Source: Haemonchus contortus (taxonomy: Eukaryota; Nematoda; Chromadorea; Rhabditida; Trichostrongylidae). Taken from it: a stretch of 64,000 bases of DNA. Positions 22,490 through 34,733 of this stretch are shown piece after piece. The number at the start of each line of letters is the position of its first letter. The stretch's first letter is position 1. The stretch is from the NCBI GenBank assembly GCA_000469685.2, contig LS997566.1, positions 44,007,442 to 44,071,441 of the forward strand. The letters run 5' to 3'. The position numbers and the translations under genes were made by a program. The notes beneath the pieces were generated by a model. That model was not told where the DNA came from, ran no database searches, and saw only the letters and a list, made by a program, of their open reading frames with translations.

Positions 22490-22538
22490 GAGCACGATAT
22501 GGTGTGGCTCGCCGGCGGGCCACGCAGTCGTCAATGGC
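22490..22538 (-). mobile_element. fragment (one end) of the TTAA-type element family
   Basis: On the minus strand, starting at TTAA (22539-22542), the sequence GCCATTGACGACTGCGTGGC continues with a sub-terminal palindrome and CGTGCTCCTG. It matches about 50 bases of the left end of the element at 41787. The partner end was not found. Confidence 0.6.
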
Positions 22539-23479
22539 TTAATGTATAGCTACTTCCCATTATCAAGTATGTAGCACGCATAAGAATCACAGAATTCAGA
22601 TAGGGAATGCTTTACCATCCCAACTCATTTCGCAGTTTCGCTTGTACCTCCATCGTTTGACTCACTACTAAACTACTTACTTTGCTAAAGACAATTTCTG
22701 AAGCACTCCTAATAGCGATCAGTTTGGCAACTGATAAAACTAAGAAATCCGAGAAATCAAGAATCACTCCAAGTGATAATGAGGTGTAAAGACTGATAAA
22801 AGTAGATAACCAGCAGTAAACACAAGTACGACATAATGCATCTTACCCATCTCGAATACAACATGATAAGCACTGAATCATGAAGTTCAAGCGTAGGTTC
22901 AACACCGTCGATTGGTTTTATTGCCTCTTATTATTATGACTTCAAAATGGCAGCGATTGTGACGAAAGCATATCAATAATTATTCAATAATTATAAATTA
23001 GAATAATTGATTTGTTGATTGAAACAGGAACTTAGGAAACTAAGAAAAGAAAAGAAGAAAATATTGGAAATCGCCTGTCCGATCTGAATTTCATGATTAC
23101 CACTCTTTAGAAATAGCCAATGCCAATTAAGGAACTATGTGCTCAACTGTTTGTGACGCGACCTCTATCCACGCAAGTTGTCTCGGGAATATCGCCCGAG
23201 CGATAACTAGAGAAACGAGAAGGTGAAGAGGACGTCAACGTTAGAAGTTAAATTTGATATCTCATGAGTAGAGGTTTTTGCTACAGTTCACAGTGTGAAG
23301 TTTCATGCAATAGTGTGCGCCATCCCGACTGATGTTAAACTAGCGTGTACTTCACGTGATGGAGTTTTCTAGTGCTGCTGAAAGTTCAGAAGTACACTTT
23401 TTCAAAACAAAAGAAGTCTCCCCACCTTGTTGGGTGTGCTTCACGGAGCAGAGAAACTCATAGGGAGATCGAAAAACAA

Positions 23480-23570
23480 ATGGATCATATTAAATGCATA
23501 TATGGCCTACACAATGATTTGCGGTGGTCAGTCGATGTACAAATCAGGGCTTTGTTCCTCCCACATCTGT
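23480..23570 (-). repeat. SINE body fragment
   Basis: The plus strand reads GCATATATGGCCTACACAAT, TTGCGGTGGTCAG and GTACAAATCAGGGCTTT as in the SINE body. There is no head or tail. Confidence 0.6.
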
Positions 23571-25680
23571 GGAGGACTAATGATACAAATGAGACTAATG
23601 ACTGACCAATAACAACTCATCAAATAATGCTACAAGGTGGAAAAAGTTTCAATCAAACGATTGACAACAAACGTGAGTCACCTGGGAAAGAGGCACCTTC
23701 AAAAATGAAGACAGTTACGTCACCGATTAAAACTAAATAGATCACCATCACATGATGTGAAAGAAACGGGCTTCTGGAGAGATCATTCTGAGCTTTCGTC
23801 GGTCCCAATTTCGTTCCCCAACACTAATGGTTAGCCCCATAGCCTAGAATGGTCAATCAAATGGGAGACAATGACGCCATAGATAGATTAGCAGAATTTC
23901 TAACAATTTTTCCGAAAAACACAGTTGTAGGTCAATTTCGTCACCAGCATGGGCGTGGTCCTTGCGGTGCTTTAAAAGCCACACTCACAATATTCACAAA
24001 AATACCACACAATAATTGAATTTGAAAACAAAAACGAAATAAAGACTCCAGAATACGAGAACGGGCTCCGATCTAACTGTCAATCAGCCCAATACAAGTC
24101 CAGTGGTCAAAGGAAATGGGAAAAGAAAAGTTCCTATAAAACGATGCGACAAAAAAAGAAGTCAGAAAAAGCTATGGAAAATTTGCAAATAATTTAAATT
24201 AGGTTCAAATTTGAAAGTACTTGAAAGGCACACAAGGGGAAATGAATAAAGCGAGTGACCGAAATATGAAGCATCTAACGAATGGAAAGCCACTTGGAAT
24301 TTCTAAAAATGTAAGCAAATATAACAATAGTAACCACTTTTAATAATCATTCTCACAAAACCTGGGACTCATCATAACCGAGTGAAAAGATGACCATACG
24401 ACTCTTGGATTGAGCAGGTGTGACAGTAGTTGGTAGATTTTCAGAAGTAATGGCTACCATCTACTACTACTACTAGAAATAATTAAAATTAACTCATAGT
24501 AGTAGAATAGGACACTCAGGGTCGAACAGTTGTACACACAGATCCATTCTTCAACGCTCCAGAAAAGGGGTTCCGAGTAGTTCAAAAAAAGGTGCACGAG
24601 AAGCACTGACTGTCTAGTTGTAGCAACAACATCGGGATCACCAGAGGAAACACTGATGTACGAGAAAATTCAGCGGATTGAACTATAGCTACAGAATTTT
24701 ACCCAACAGCACTTCCAGTATTCCTTCATGTCAGGTTGCTGAACCTTCGTCAATGTCAGAAGTCGTCATTTCTCATCTATTCATAGGTCCACGGTATACG
24801 ACATACAAAAAGAACGACGAACGTAGATATATAGAAAAGAAGACGTTTTCAGAATGAAGCTCTATGTAACAGGTCACGGATATCGGATTTTTATCCCATA
24901 AAAAACTCTTTGTGCACCATTTTCTCAGAGGAAATGAAATGCGAATCACTCGAGGAAAAACCTTCGGCACTCAAGAATAGCAAAAAAAATGGAAAACACT
25001 GAGAACTCTGATCACTGAGAAAGCACTCAAAAGTTAGAGGTTGTCTGACATTTCTTGACAACCCGAGAAAAAAATTAACATGAAAAACAGTAAAAAATGG
25101 GAGCGATACAGTTACGCAAACATTTCTAAATATGTCTATTAGTTCGAGAAGAAGTAGAAGAAGAACAAATTATCCTCAATCTGTACTTATATGAAAAATA
25201 ATGCTTTTCCGACAGGCCTTTCATGGAATGTCATGAGAAGGAAAAGGATAACAGCTCCTCAATACTAATTTCTCAAATCACCAGAAGAAAACTGATGGGC
25301 ACTTCGCGGAATCCACAATTAATGTATGCTCCAAAACCTGAACCATGAGCCACTGCCCATCATCGCCCAAACCAGCTTTCTGTTTTTTTTTTTCTCATCA
25401 AACACCTATGGACGGTTGACCAGCAGAATTCTATTTTGAGGTTTAAATCAACAATCCTAATATGTAGGCCTAAACTACTCGAACTCCCGGGTACAACTAT
25501 CCTGGAAACCCAATAACTACTGGTTTTACAATGATTCATTCAGAACCAAAGTTCAACACGGTTATGTCATAATGCTGTCGTTACTTTGGGAAAGCACTTA
25601 CGATGAGTAAGACCCAGGGTGTATGTAAAATGGGGACCTCCCAAAAAAAGTGGGTAAGGGCGTGAAATGTCAGTACTCCT

Positions 25681-25702
25681 CTTATTTATTTATTTATTTA
25701 TT
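25681..25702 (+). repeat. (TTTA)n microsatellite
   Basis: About five tandem TTTA/ATTT units. Confidence 0.9.
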
Positions 25703-25827
25703 CGCCCATTACTTACTTGTGCATTTATTTATTGAAGACGTCAACATTTACAATGCGACAAAAAACTGCAACAATCAGAATTTAAAGACATTTCAACCTA
25801 AAAAACACATCAAAATACCATCCTCTC

Positions 25828-26330
25828 TATATATAAACCGCTAACTTTGTGTGTCCGTTTGTGTGTCCTCGCAAAAGTCACGTAGGCACGATCAAGAGCG
25901 TGGAGGTCACAAGAGCGCGGTGAGAAAATAGTTATGAAAAAGAAAGTCGACCGATGCTCTTTGTATTGGGCCGTTGATTAACATCCAATCTATTTATGAA
26001 GTTACAGACTGTAAATCACAACACGCCTCCCCACAACCAAAACTATCAAAGCCCTAGGAACTAGACGAGGTTAGAATGGAAACAATTCCACGATCACCTA
26101 TTAGTGTCAAGAGATCAATAACCTTGAAGCAGATCGTTCCAGATGGGGAATATCACCTAATGGGGAAACGGTTATGAAAAGGGAACCGACACTGTTTATA
26201 TTGGTCCTCTAACAAATCGTAATCAAGCAGTAGTGGGCATGGCATGGTGCACGCGTTAGTGTGCGTAGCCCAACTGGTGTTTCTATAAGTCAGTATGCCT
26301 CTAAAGTGGGCGCTTCCTCCCCCCCCCCCC
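25828..26330 (+). repeat. possible Helitron-like or other repeat segment
   Basis: CTCTATATATAAACCGCTAA followed by TTTGTGTGTCCGTTTGTGTG resembles the start of AT-leading repeats common in invertebrates. Two imperfect direct repeats follow about 240 bases apart (near 25930 and 26170: GTTATGAAAA..., ...TTGTATTGG or TTATATTGG). The class is not established. Confidence 0.3.
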
Positions 26331-26332
26331 CC
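26319..26332 (+). repeat. C14 homopolymer tract
   Basis: Fourteen C in a row within a C-rich stretch (CCTCCC on either side). Confidence 0.9.
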
Positions 26333-26346
26333 TCACCTCCCCCATC

Positions 26347-26910
26347 TTGAGCATCACGAAGGCAGAAAGTAAGGATGGGTGGAGAGCAATTCAGATTATA
26401 AACACTCTCATAAACATTCATCATTCTCAACATTCGCCCCTATTAACAATCGCCACCCAGGTCCCACGGTTAATATCCCCAAAGAAAATCCCTTCAGTTC
26501 ATATCCCCGCACACTATACAGATAGAAAAAGGACAAAAATGATTTCGAAAGGGGATTCTGATTCGAAGAGCCGATAAATACGAGCGAATTCGATGGAAAC
26601 GCAGTTCACTGTGAAACGCTTTGAAAGGAACTTACTTGAAAAATATTACCAGTCACGAAGCGAAAAGCTGTATCATTCCTCAAGCGAAATGAAAGCAACG
26701 GTTAGCTTCAAGAGTAAACAAAAGCTCCACAAATGTCAAAGGGATAGTCTGAAGCTTGGAGGAAGACAACAAAAAGCCATGATATGCGATAATATCGAAC
26801 TTAGACGACTAGAGAAGAACCGCACACCTCTACAGTTAGGACTTGACTCTTCCAAAGAAATCAGAACCTTGAAATCAAGCATAGCATTAAAAGCATCGAA
26901 AATTGGTTAA
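26347..26910 (+). other. unassigned open frame with one internal stop
   Basis: 187 codons are open in one frame, apart from a single TAA at 26575. The predicted product is Lys/Arg/Ser-rich (for example FERNLLEKYYQSRSEKLYHS) with no motif I recognise. It could be a decayed gene or repeat ORF, or chance. Confidence 0.2.
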
Positions 26911-29900
26911 ACGCAGCTCGTGACAGCTGCTGGATGCAGAGGGGAGGCACTCGTTCACGGATGCCAAATGGTGCAACTCAACTGAGCCAACCACATGGTC
27001 GACGTCGGCCGATGTGACGGCGGTCAGCCCCATCCCTCTAGGCTCAATCCGAATATATTGGAACATCTACTAATCAGACAAAAAGCGCGACACTTGATTG
27101 ACTGATCACAGCATTAAGTAATATCAGGTGAAGTAGAAATCGCACTAATAAGAGGGGAATCCGTTCTTATGCAGTCACCACTCAGAACTACAGCATATGA
27201 AGAGAAAAAAGCGTCTGGCATTAGTTCAGTTTTCCGGGATTCGCCATGCATGCGCCCTTTGTTCCAAAGTTGTTTTGAAGAGAAACTTCAACAGTTATAT
27301 AGCCGATAGGTGACGCATGAGAACGCAGATTCTAGTACAAAAGGAAGTGTATGAGGTACTGAACTTTGGGCCCTCCGCTCGCTCCTTCTAAACCGTGAAA
27401 GCCGATTCACACGTTCTCGATAACCAAAGGCTCTCCTTAGTGCACAAACGGTGAAACCAATCTGATCGCGAGTCGTTCTCAAAAATACCAGCTTGTTTAG
27501 CACCGATTTATATTTTACCTGGACATTTCCAAAGTGCAGAAGAAAATGATGAGAAAGATAGCCAAAAGCATCATCGCGCACAAGAAAACCAGAAAATGGA
27601 CCTGATTCTTCCCTGACTGCGAAATACAACGAAATTCGAAAAACCATCAGAAAAGAGTATGGGGAATGGCTGTTGAAGAAGTAAGGACGATAAGCCAAGT
27701 CCGAAAATGCTCGCTAAGGAAACTGTGGAACTCATAGATGGACCATCCAATATAATCAGGAGCAGCAGTCCACTGGAAGCTCTCAATCACATAGATGACA
27801 AATGCAGAGACGATAGCTACAGAAACTACTCCAGAAACGTATCTAAAGAAAGGCTGAAGGTAAGTAAGCGATTACGTTGTAAGCAAGAAGGGAAGTTGAG
27901 AGTATTTGATTAAAAAAAATCGAAAAACGCAGACATCGATGAATTAAATTGGATCCATTCCAAGAAATATCTAGCTCAAAGACTGTAGCGGCATAAATGA
28001 GAGAGAGAGATAAATAATAGGAGAATAAGAAAATAAGAAAAGAGTTTTCCCAATGAAGCATAAGCAATGTCTGAAAATAAGCTCGTGTAAATCAGTGATT
28101 TTCTTACCTAAATGGCCAGAAAATATTCGAAGCAACCCCAGAAAACTGACATCTGACTAATGCATACCTGAGACAAAAAAGCACGCTTATGAGGGAAATA
28201 ATCAGAATTTCAAAATGAGATGATTCAGCACTGCTACTACCAGGGCCACAAAACGATTTACCCTCCAGTCTCTACTACAAAAGAAAAAACAGTCGTGTGA
28301 AGATAGTTACAAGGGAAATTGAAAAATGACAGACAATGATAATGTAGATGAAAATGAGATGACAAAAATGAAAATAAAGCGGTCTGTCAAAGATAACGGG
28401 AAAACCGCAAAATATCGGCTCGAGACTAAGCATTAGGTTTTTCATTTTAGTATATTTGCCTCAAGAAATGTACAGGGTAAAAGAGGTAAGCTAAAAATTT
28501 GCACAGACTCTGCTCCTACTTCAAGGCTACTTAAAAATAAATCTCAATAACTGGAAAGTTGGTTCAAAGCATTGAATTTGAATAGCGACAGTCCCCGGAA
28601 GGATCAAGCTAATGGATTTTTTGAAGCTCTGGATTTTCCTGCGAGTTTCCTTATCATTGATCTAATCACAACTAAGTTTCAAATCGAAAACCTAAGGCCG
28701 AATACAGATTAGAGGAAGAGATCACTAATAGTGATGACCATGATCATGAGAAAAGCAGCATTCCGACACTGTAGTAGTTATCAATAACTTATAGATATTG
28801 CTAATTGCTTTCTAAAGTCTGGATCAATTCCAGTAACACGACTATCACGAGATTGCAGTGATAAAAGAATTTAAAACATATATTTGAAACAAGAGCAATC
28901 ATTGCGCAGGTAGGGCGGGACAGGCCTACAGTTATCAACTCAAGTCAGGTAAATCGATCACCAATTTAACCGTAAACAATACGTGAATGCCTAATAGGTG
29001 ATCGGTATATCAGAGGCACTATGGCTGCAGTGATAGTGTAATGTTGTTCTTCAGCAATGCCGTTTTGTTATGATCGAACTAGTACAAGACTTGACGACTT
29101 TCAATTACGAGCACAACCCAAAGAAACCGAACCAGTCCCTCTAGTAACCTCCCTTGAAGAAAAAATCTGCGTCCATTCGAGATCATTCATCTTTCACTAA
29201 TACCGTATCGAGAAATCAAAAATGGTCGATTCTCTCGCCTGACGATATGTGAGCTAATCCAAACCACAATCCTGAACAATATCCGAAATCATTAGTGATT
29301 GCGAGTAGAACGTGATCGTTTTGAAAATATCAAGACTAGCCGCGGAAGGCGTAACTAAAGATTGCCTTGACAACTGGAAAGTCCAAACGTTAAGGGAATA
29401 CTCACGAAAGAAACCTGATCGCGAGATTTCCAACTACAACGAACCTGCGGCTCAAGTATGCAATATTTCGCGCTGTCGGCCCGAATGGGCTCAAAGACTG
29501 GCTTCATGGACATACACAAGCAACAGCGGACGAGTCTTAACGACACTGCAGTGGCTGCACTATTTACAAGGGTTATCCATGGTAGAATTTCAAAAAGTAG
29601 CCGTGACTCATGTTGACGGTAGAAACAATGTTGATCCTTTTTCTCATGTGGATAGCTTTTTTAGTATCAGCAACTACTAAACCCCGTCCATATACCCAAT
29701 TCATGACATTTTCGACATGGTAATCAGCCCCTATTCTACCAACCTTTGAGTCTCTACACTTCACGAATTCTGCAGCCCTTCTCGCTTTCTTCGCCACCGA
29801 GCGCTAATCTCCATCAACACTTCCGCATTACAACTTGAAAAGGCTACCACAAAATAGAGCTACCACAATTTAATTTCAAGGTACAGCCCACGATAATTTT

Positions 29901-30059
29901 GGGTAATACCGATTATGACACAAAATGAAAGATAATATGGAAAATAGTGCGGTGAAGGAGAAGAAACAGCATGAATCGGTGTTTATAAGGTGAAAAAAGG
30001 CTTCGAAGAAGAAAGGGGGATGGATGAGAATAGACCAAAAATGAAGCAAAATGGGGCAT

Positions 30060-30545
30060 TTGTACGAGTTATACAATGTGTGTCATTGCGCATATATGGG
30101 TCCTGGTGCGAACAGCTGACTAGGGCGAGCAAAAATTCATTCGCTCATAAGCCCTAATAACAGCAAAAATAGTCTACCTCTTTTAGCCTCTTGTGGTAGA
30201 AAATAAAATAAGGAATCGCAGCAGCAAAAAGAATAACAGAGAATAAAGGAATAGAAGAAGAACATCGCTTCATTACTCGGCGATCAGCTGATTTTGTGTG
30301 AGTCCTGGCACGAATATTGCTATCTGTATCGCCTCGACACTCGTCCGTCGTGACATCAATTGTGGGCGGGAAGTCCGTGCAATCCGGTAACAGGGCTCCC
30401 CTTATGCTCTAGCTGTTAAGTTTTGATTTTTGAGACTCGACAGCGTCCTTCCTGTTACCCATGGAGGCCACTGGGTATTCCTAGGGGGAGAAATCAGAAG
30501 TTATTTTCTATCGTGAATTGTGTCTTTGAAGGGTGCAAAACACAT
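30060..30545 (+). repeat. dispersed repeat, family R, diverged copy
   Basis: Shares ATGTGTGTCATTGCGCA, and near 30490 GGGGGAGAAATCAGAAGTTA followed by ATCGTGAATTGTGTCTTTGA, with the 6465-6770 block; the segment between them is not alignable by eye. Confidence 0.35.
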
Positions 30546-32575
30546 GAGGAAATGACGCACGAGAAGAGGATTCGAAAAATTTCTCAAAAATACGAGAGAA
30601 TATTGAGGAGTCGAGACAGAGACGATCGAGTACATTACTATACAAAGAAAGCCTCACTCCACTAGTTTAGAATGACGTTATCGTCGATTAGCCAAAGAAA
30701 CTGGAAAAAGCAAAAAAATTAACCAAAAAACTAAAGTACAAAGTCAACCATGTTGAGTGATGCATGACGTTATTGTACGTAATCTTACAAAAATTCTCTG
30801 TTCAGAGGACTCGATAAGAAATGAAAGAACAAGAAAAAAAAGAAACGAATTCATAGAAGATAAAGAAAGAACAATCATAAAACATTTATAATAATGGTTC
30901 AAATGATTCAAACATCCTATTTGAGAAAAATTGGGCAACAGGGATTGACGAGGGGGTTGGACTTTGGGACGGCTTTGGGGTTGGACTTATTACAAAAAAA
31001 ACGTCATCCGACATCTTCTTCACCCTATAGGTTCAGCTCATGGTACGTGACTGCTAACTTGGTCTCCTTCCGTACTTCAGTTTCGGTAGTTAACCTTACT
31101 CTAGCGCCCCCTGTCCTACAATCAATCCTCCCTAAAACGAGTCCTCTACGCGTCAATCACTACCAACTACATCCAATTTGATGAACTTCCTAGAGTCACA
31201 TGAGTCACTGCCAGTGCATGCTCCACCCAGCACCAGTCAATTGAGTGATAGTGAAATAGTGAAGCACTTTTAGGAGTTCATTCCAGATTTAGCGACTCCT
31301 GGAAGTCTTTTGTGGTATAGTTTACATGGTCTCTTTGATAGAAACCTCAACCAATAGGCCCATAACGATGGTTAGAAAAGGGCTCTAAAATGCTTCCTGT
31401 GAATGTCAAAATACCGACACCATGACTTTGCAAATTCTCGCTGCACCCTATGAAAGAATTATTCTCCACTCTTGCTTGACGGGTTTTTTTCCATGCTTCC
31501 GATCCCTGCAAAGTATGTCATCTACACGTCAACCTTAGGTATGACCATTTATGAATTCCGGTACAAAATAAATAGCCCAGCAAATTGCAACAAAACCACA
31601 TAGATTACTGCAGTTGCTCAGAAACCAAACATAGCAGCACTGAGATGGTACGGCACAGTGCACGATAGTTTCGAGGTACCTGTTTTTATTCGAAAAGTGT
31701 AAGTATAGATTGGGAATAATTCATCGGTAGTGAAGAAAGCAAGAGAATTCGCCGATTTCGAGAAAAATTTGGCTTCTAAAAAAAGTAGAGAAAATAGAGG
31801 TTGGACGAGATTGCCATGACGGAAATAACACGGAACGAGTATCGGACGAGATTTCAGTCGTTGTTATTGAGAAGAGCTGACTATATCAGGCTAAAACTGT
31901 ATAGAACTGTCTTCCGCTTACGCTGTCGGTCATGACAAGTTGTTTGAACTTCATAGGTGGGTTCCCTCGTGATCGGTGCAGCCTCTAAATGCCGGTGAGA
32001 CTCGTCCGGTGATGCACACGGGTCAATTTTTGAGCCTTTATAATCCCTAACTAGGCCGTTTCCTGTCTTAATAGTGCCAGATATGGTACGCGCGGGGGCC
32101 TCAAAGTCATCCTGTGGGGGTCTGTTTCTGCGACAAAAATCGAAACTCAAGAAACAGTGGCTTGTTTAAAAGGTAAAAAAAAGAGATATAGGGAACAAAT
32201 GAATTAGTAAAATATAACAAAAGTTGAAAGCACTTTTAAATTCGAATTTGCACTCTTTTTTTGTCGGATATCTTTCCTTCTCGGAACTAGAAAAGGAGAT
32301 TTGAAGGCACCATCGAAATTCTACTGTGAGCGGAAATAAGTTAGCGTACATTTCCATGTGGGACTGAGAAACCAGAACCAAATAACTCCTACTCTACAAC
32401 AATGACTTTTCCAAAAGATCATTAGACGGTAACCTAGACGGCAGTTTTGCCCACATCCTCGAATTTCAACTGACTTTCGCTAGGAGGGCAATGAATGTGA
32501 TAGAATCCAAACTCGGAATTTCAAGCTCTTCCAGATCGATTGCCTAGCTCTCTTCACTTCACCTTCTGCAAATAT

Positions 32576-32991
32576 TACCCTAAAATTCCATAGATAAGAG
32601 CGGGTGAGCCTACCGGTAAAAAATGAATTGGAAAAAATCGAAATTGAATGCAGTCACCCCTCTAACTTGATGGATGGATAAATTAAACTTCGAAGAAGAA
32701 GTTAAGAAGAAGCTCCGCCCCTCAACTCTAAACCCCGCCCACTTAATAAACAATTCATATAGAAAAATAGCGATTTTTACGGATTTTTACGGATCGCTGT
32801 CTTTCTATATGAATTGTTTATTAAGTGGGCGGGGTTTAGAGTTGAGGGGCGGAGCTTCTCCTTAACTTCTTCTTCGAAGTTTAATTTATCCATCCATCAA
32901 GTTAGAGGGGAGACTGCATTCAATTTCGATTTTTTCCAATTCATTTTTCACCGGTAGGCTCACCCGCTCTTATCTATGCAATTTTAGGGTA
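32576..32991. mobile_element. 416-bp near-perfect foldback element
   Basis: The left arm starting TACCCTAAAATT is the inverted copy of the right arm ending AATTTTAGGGTA. The arms of about 195 bp differ at only a few positions. The loop (about 32771-32795) has two direct copies of ATTTTTACGG. Each arm contains CTCCGCCCCTCAACTCTAAA and CCCGCCCACTTAATAAAC. The high identity of the arms suggests recent formation or conversion between arms. It is non-coding. Confidence 0.85.
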
Positions 32992-34477
32992 TATGAAAAC
33001 AAAAGTTTTTGATCCTCCTCTGATCAGGCCTATCCTTCGTCCAACCCTCAGCTGAATCTTTTCTCGGGGGACAAAGCTCCCAGAAACTGAGGCTCCTCTG
33101 AAAAGCTGGAGCAGCTCGTCCTCAGGATAGAAGGAAAGCACTTATAATACCTGAAATCGTTCCGAACAAACAGGTCAAATCAACCACATCAAACTCAGGA
33201 TGTACATCGTGAAACAATGGCGATTTCCAAAAAAATTAAAATTCTATTTCATTTTCTAATTTGAAAAAACACAACGCAACGAAATCGACCTGGAGTCGAC
33301 GAGGCGTCAGAAAATACTTCTTTACTTCTCTGAGCGCTGCACTACCTATCACACAACTAACTGGTTTCCTTACTGAGACGAAACGCGGACACACGCATAC
33401 AGCGAGTTCAACCCATCACACACTGGTAACAACAAAAATAACGACATTAAACCGACAAACTCTTTCTGAACAATCTCTGGGAACCAAGAACTATCGACCA
33501 TCTAATAAGTAGAAGAAATCAAAAAATGCTGTACAAATGGAGAGCCTAAAACAACCTGTTCTCTAGTTGCAGTGCCACTGCGTCTGGTGGAGGCATTGAC
33601 TTGTCCACAATCAACTTTTTATTTTTACTTACGACCCTGTGCTACCAATGGTGTGAACGATTCACCCGCACTAGCTCTCCTGCTCGTATAATACGATACC
33701 CAAAGCCTGATGGATGAGACGATGGTGCTCTACTATGCCCAGAACTTGAAGGAAGACAGAAATGTTGCTGCTTTGGAAACTCATTTTCACTTCTACCGTA
33801 TCGTTTATCGAGTTAGATACTGTTATAAAGTTAATGGTGAAATAAGACTATATGCAGCAGGAAGTCTGCAACCAGAGGAGCTAGAAAGGGATACGGGTAG
33901 AAGTTTGTTAGTAGGGGAGGATCGTAGCAGAGGAACTGAATGAACCATGGCCTCACTCTAGTCGGTGAGTAATCTGAATTTCGGTCTAAAGCCAGAAAGT
34001 ACTAGTTAGTGAACTATGAGATGCGATTTGCCGTCCTCATACAAGTACACTTAAATGACCTTTGGTCTTATGGGTAGTTTTCGTTTAGCAGCCGCACTTT
34101 TAGAACAACAAAGGCATTTCTGAAACCCAGGGTCAGTACCGAGTATGATGAAAATTGATCAGTTTACAATCACATGTTCAATGCCTAGTTGTATTCGTTG
34201 AAATATCATCAGATTACTAGGTCAGGTGAAAAAGAATAGCGTGATATGGTCAGAATGTATCACCTGACACCAAAGGGAATAAGTGCGTGGCTGAACTCAC
34301 ATCAGTCTGCGCAAAAAAAGGAGTTATGAAAGGACAACGATACCTTTTCCCAGGTGAGATAGAAAAGAGGAGCATCGACTGTGCGAGATCGATATCAAAT
34401 CCATCGGTTTGCAAATATTATATCATCTGATTGCTCATTGATAAAGGGTGGATGACGCCGTTTAGTGGTGAAGAATT

Positions 34478-34733
34478 CCGGTTTTGGGATGCGCCCCGCA
34501 TTCGACTTCCATTCAGGATCCTGGTTTTATGAGTGCATAAATCTGTTCAGCGTGGCCAACCTGCGGTGGTCCATCCTATGTACAAATCAGCGCTTTTTAC
34601 CTCTCAAACGCATCCATACCAATTAATCAATCCGGATTGCATGCATGGGTGGCCTAGGCGAATCGATCCTGGAATCGATACCCGGATCACGCGTCTGATA
34701 GTGTGCCGCTTAGCTCTACACCACCTCCATCCT
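34478..34733 (-). repeat. tRNA-derived SINE copy
   Basis: Minus orientation; head (complement of CTCTACACCACCTCCATCC) and body retained, B box mutated. Confidence 0.75.

Larger units (their letters stand above)
22543..32575. other. gene-poor region
   Basis: About 10 kb with no recognisable exon. It holds a SINE fragment (23480), a microsatellite, a C14 tract, possible repeats near 25.9 and 30.1-30.5 kb, and short unrelated ORFs such as 29312-29680. Confidence 0.4.

Noticed and set aside
25681..25702. Short tandem repeats as a CRISPR array
   Set aside because: It is a simple microsatellite in a eukaryotic genome; there are no spacers.
27288..27698. 136-codon minus-strand ORF
   Set aside because: Odd composition, no known domain, and overlapping ORFs on both strands. 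Not supported as a gene.
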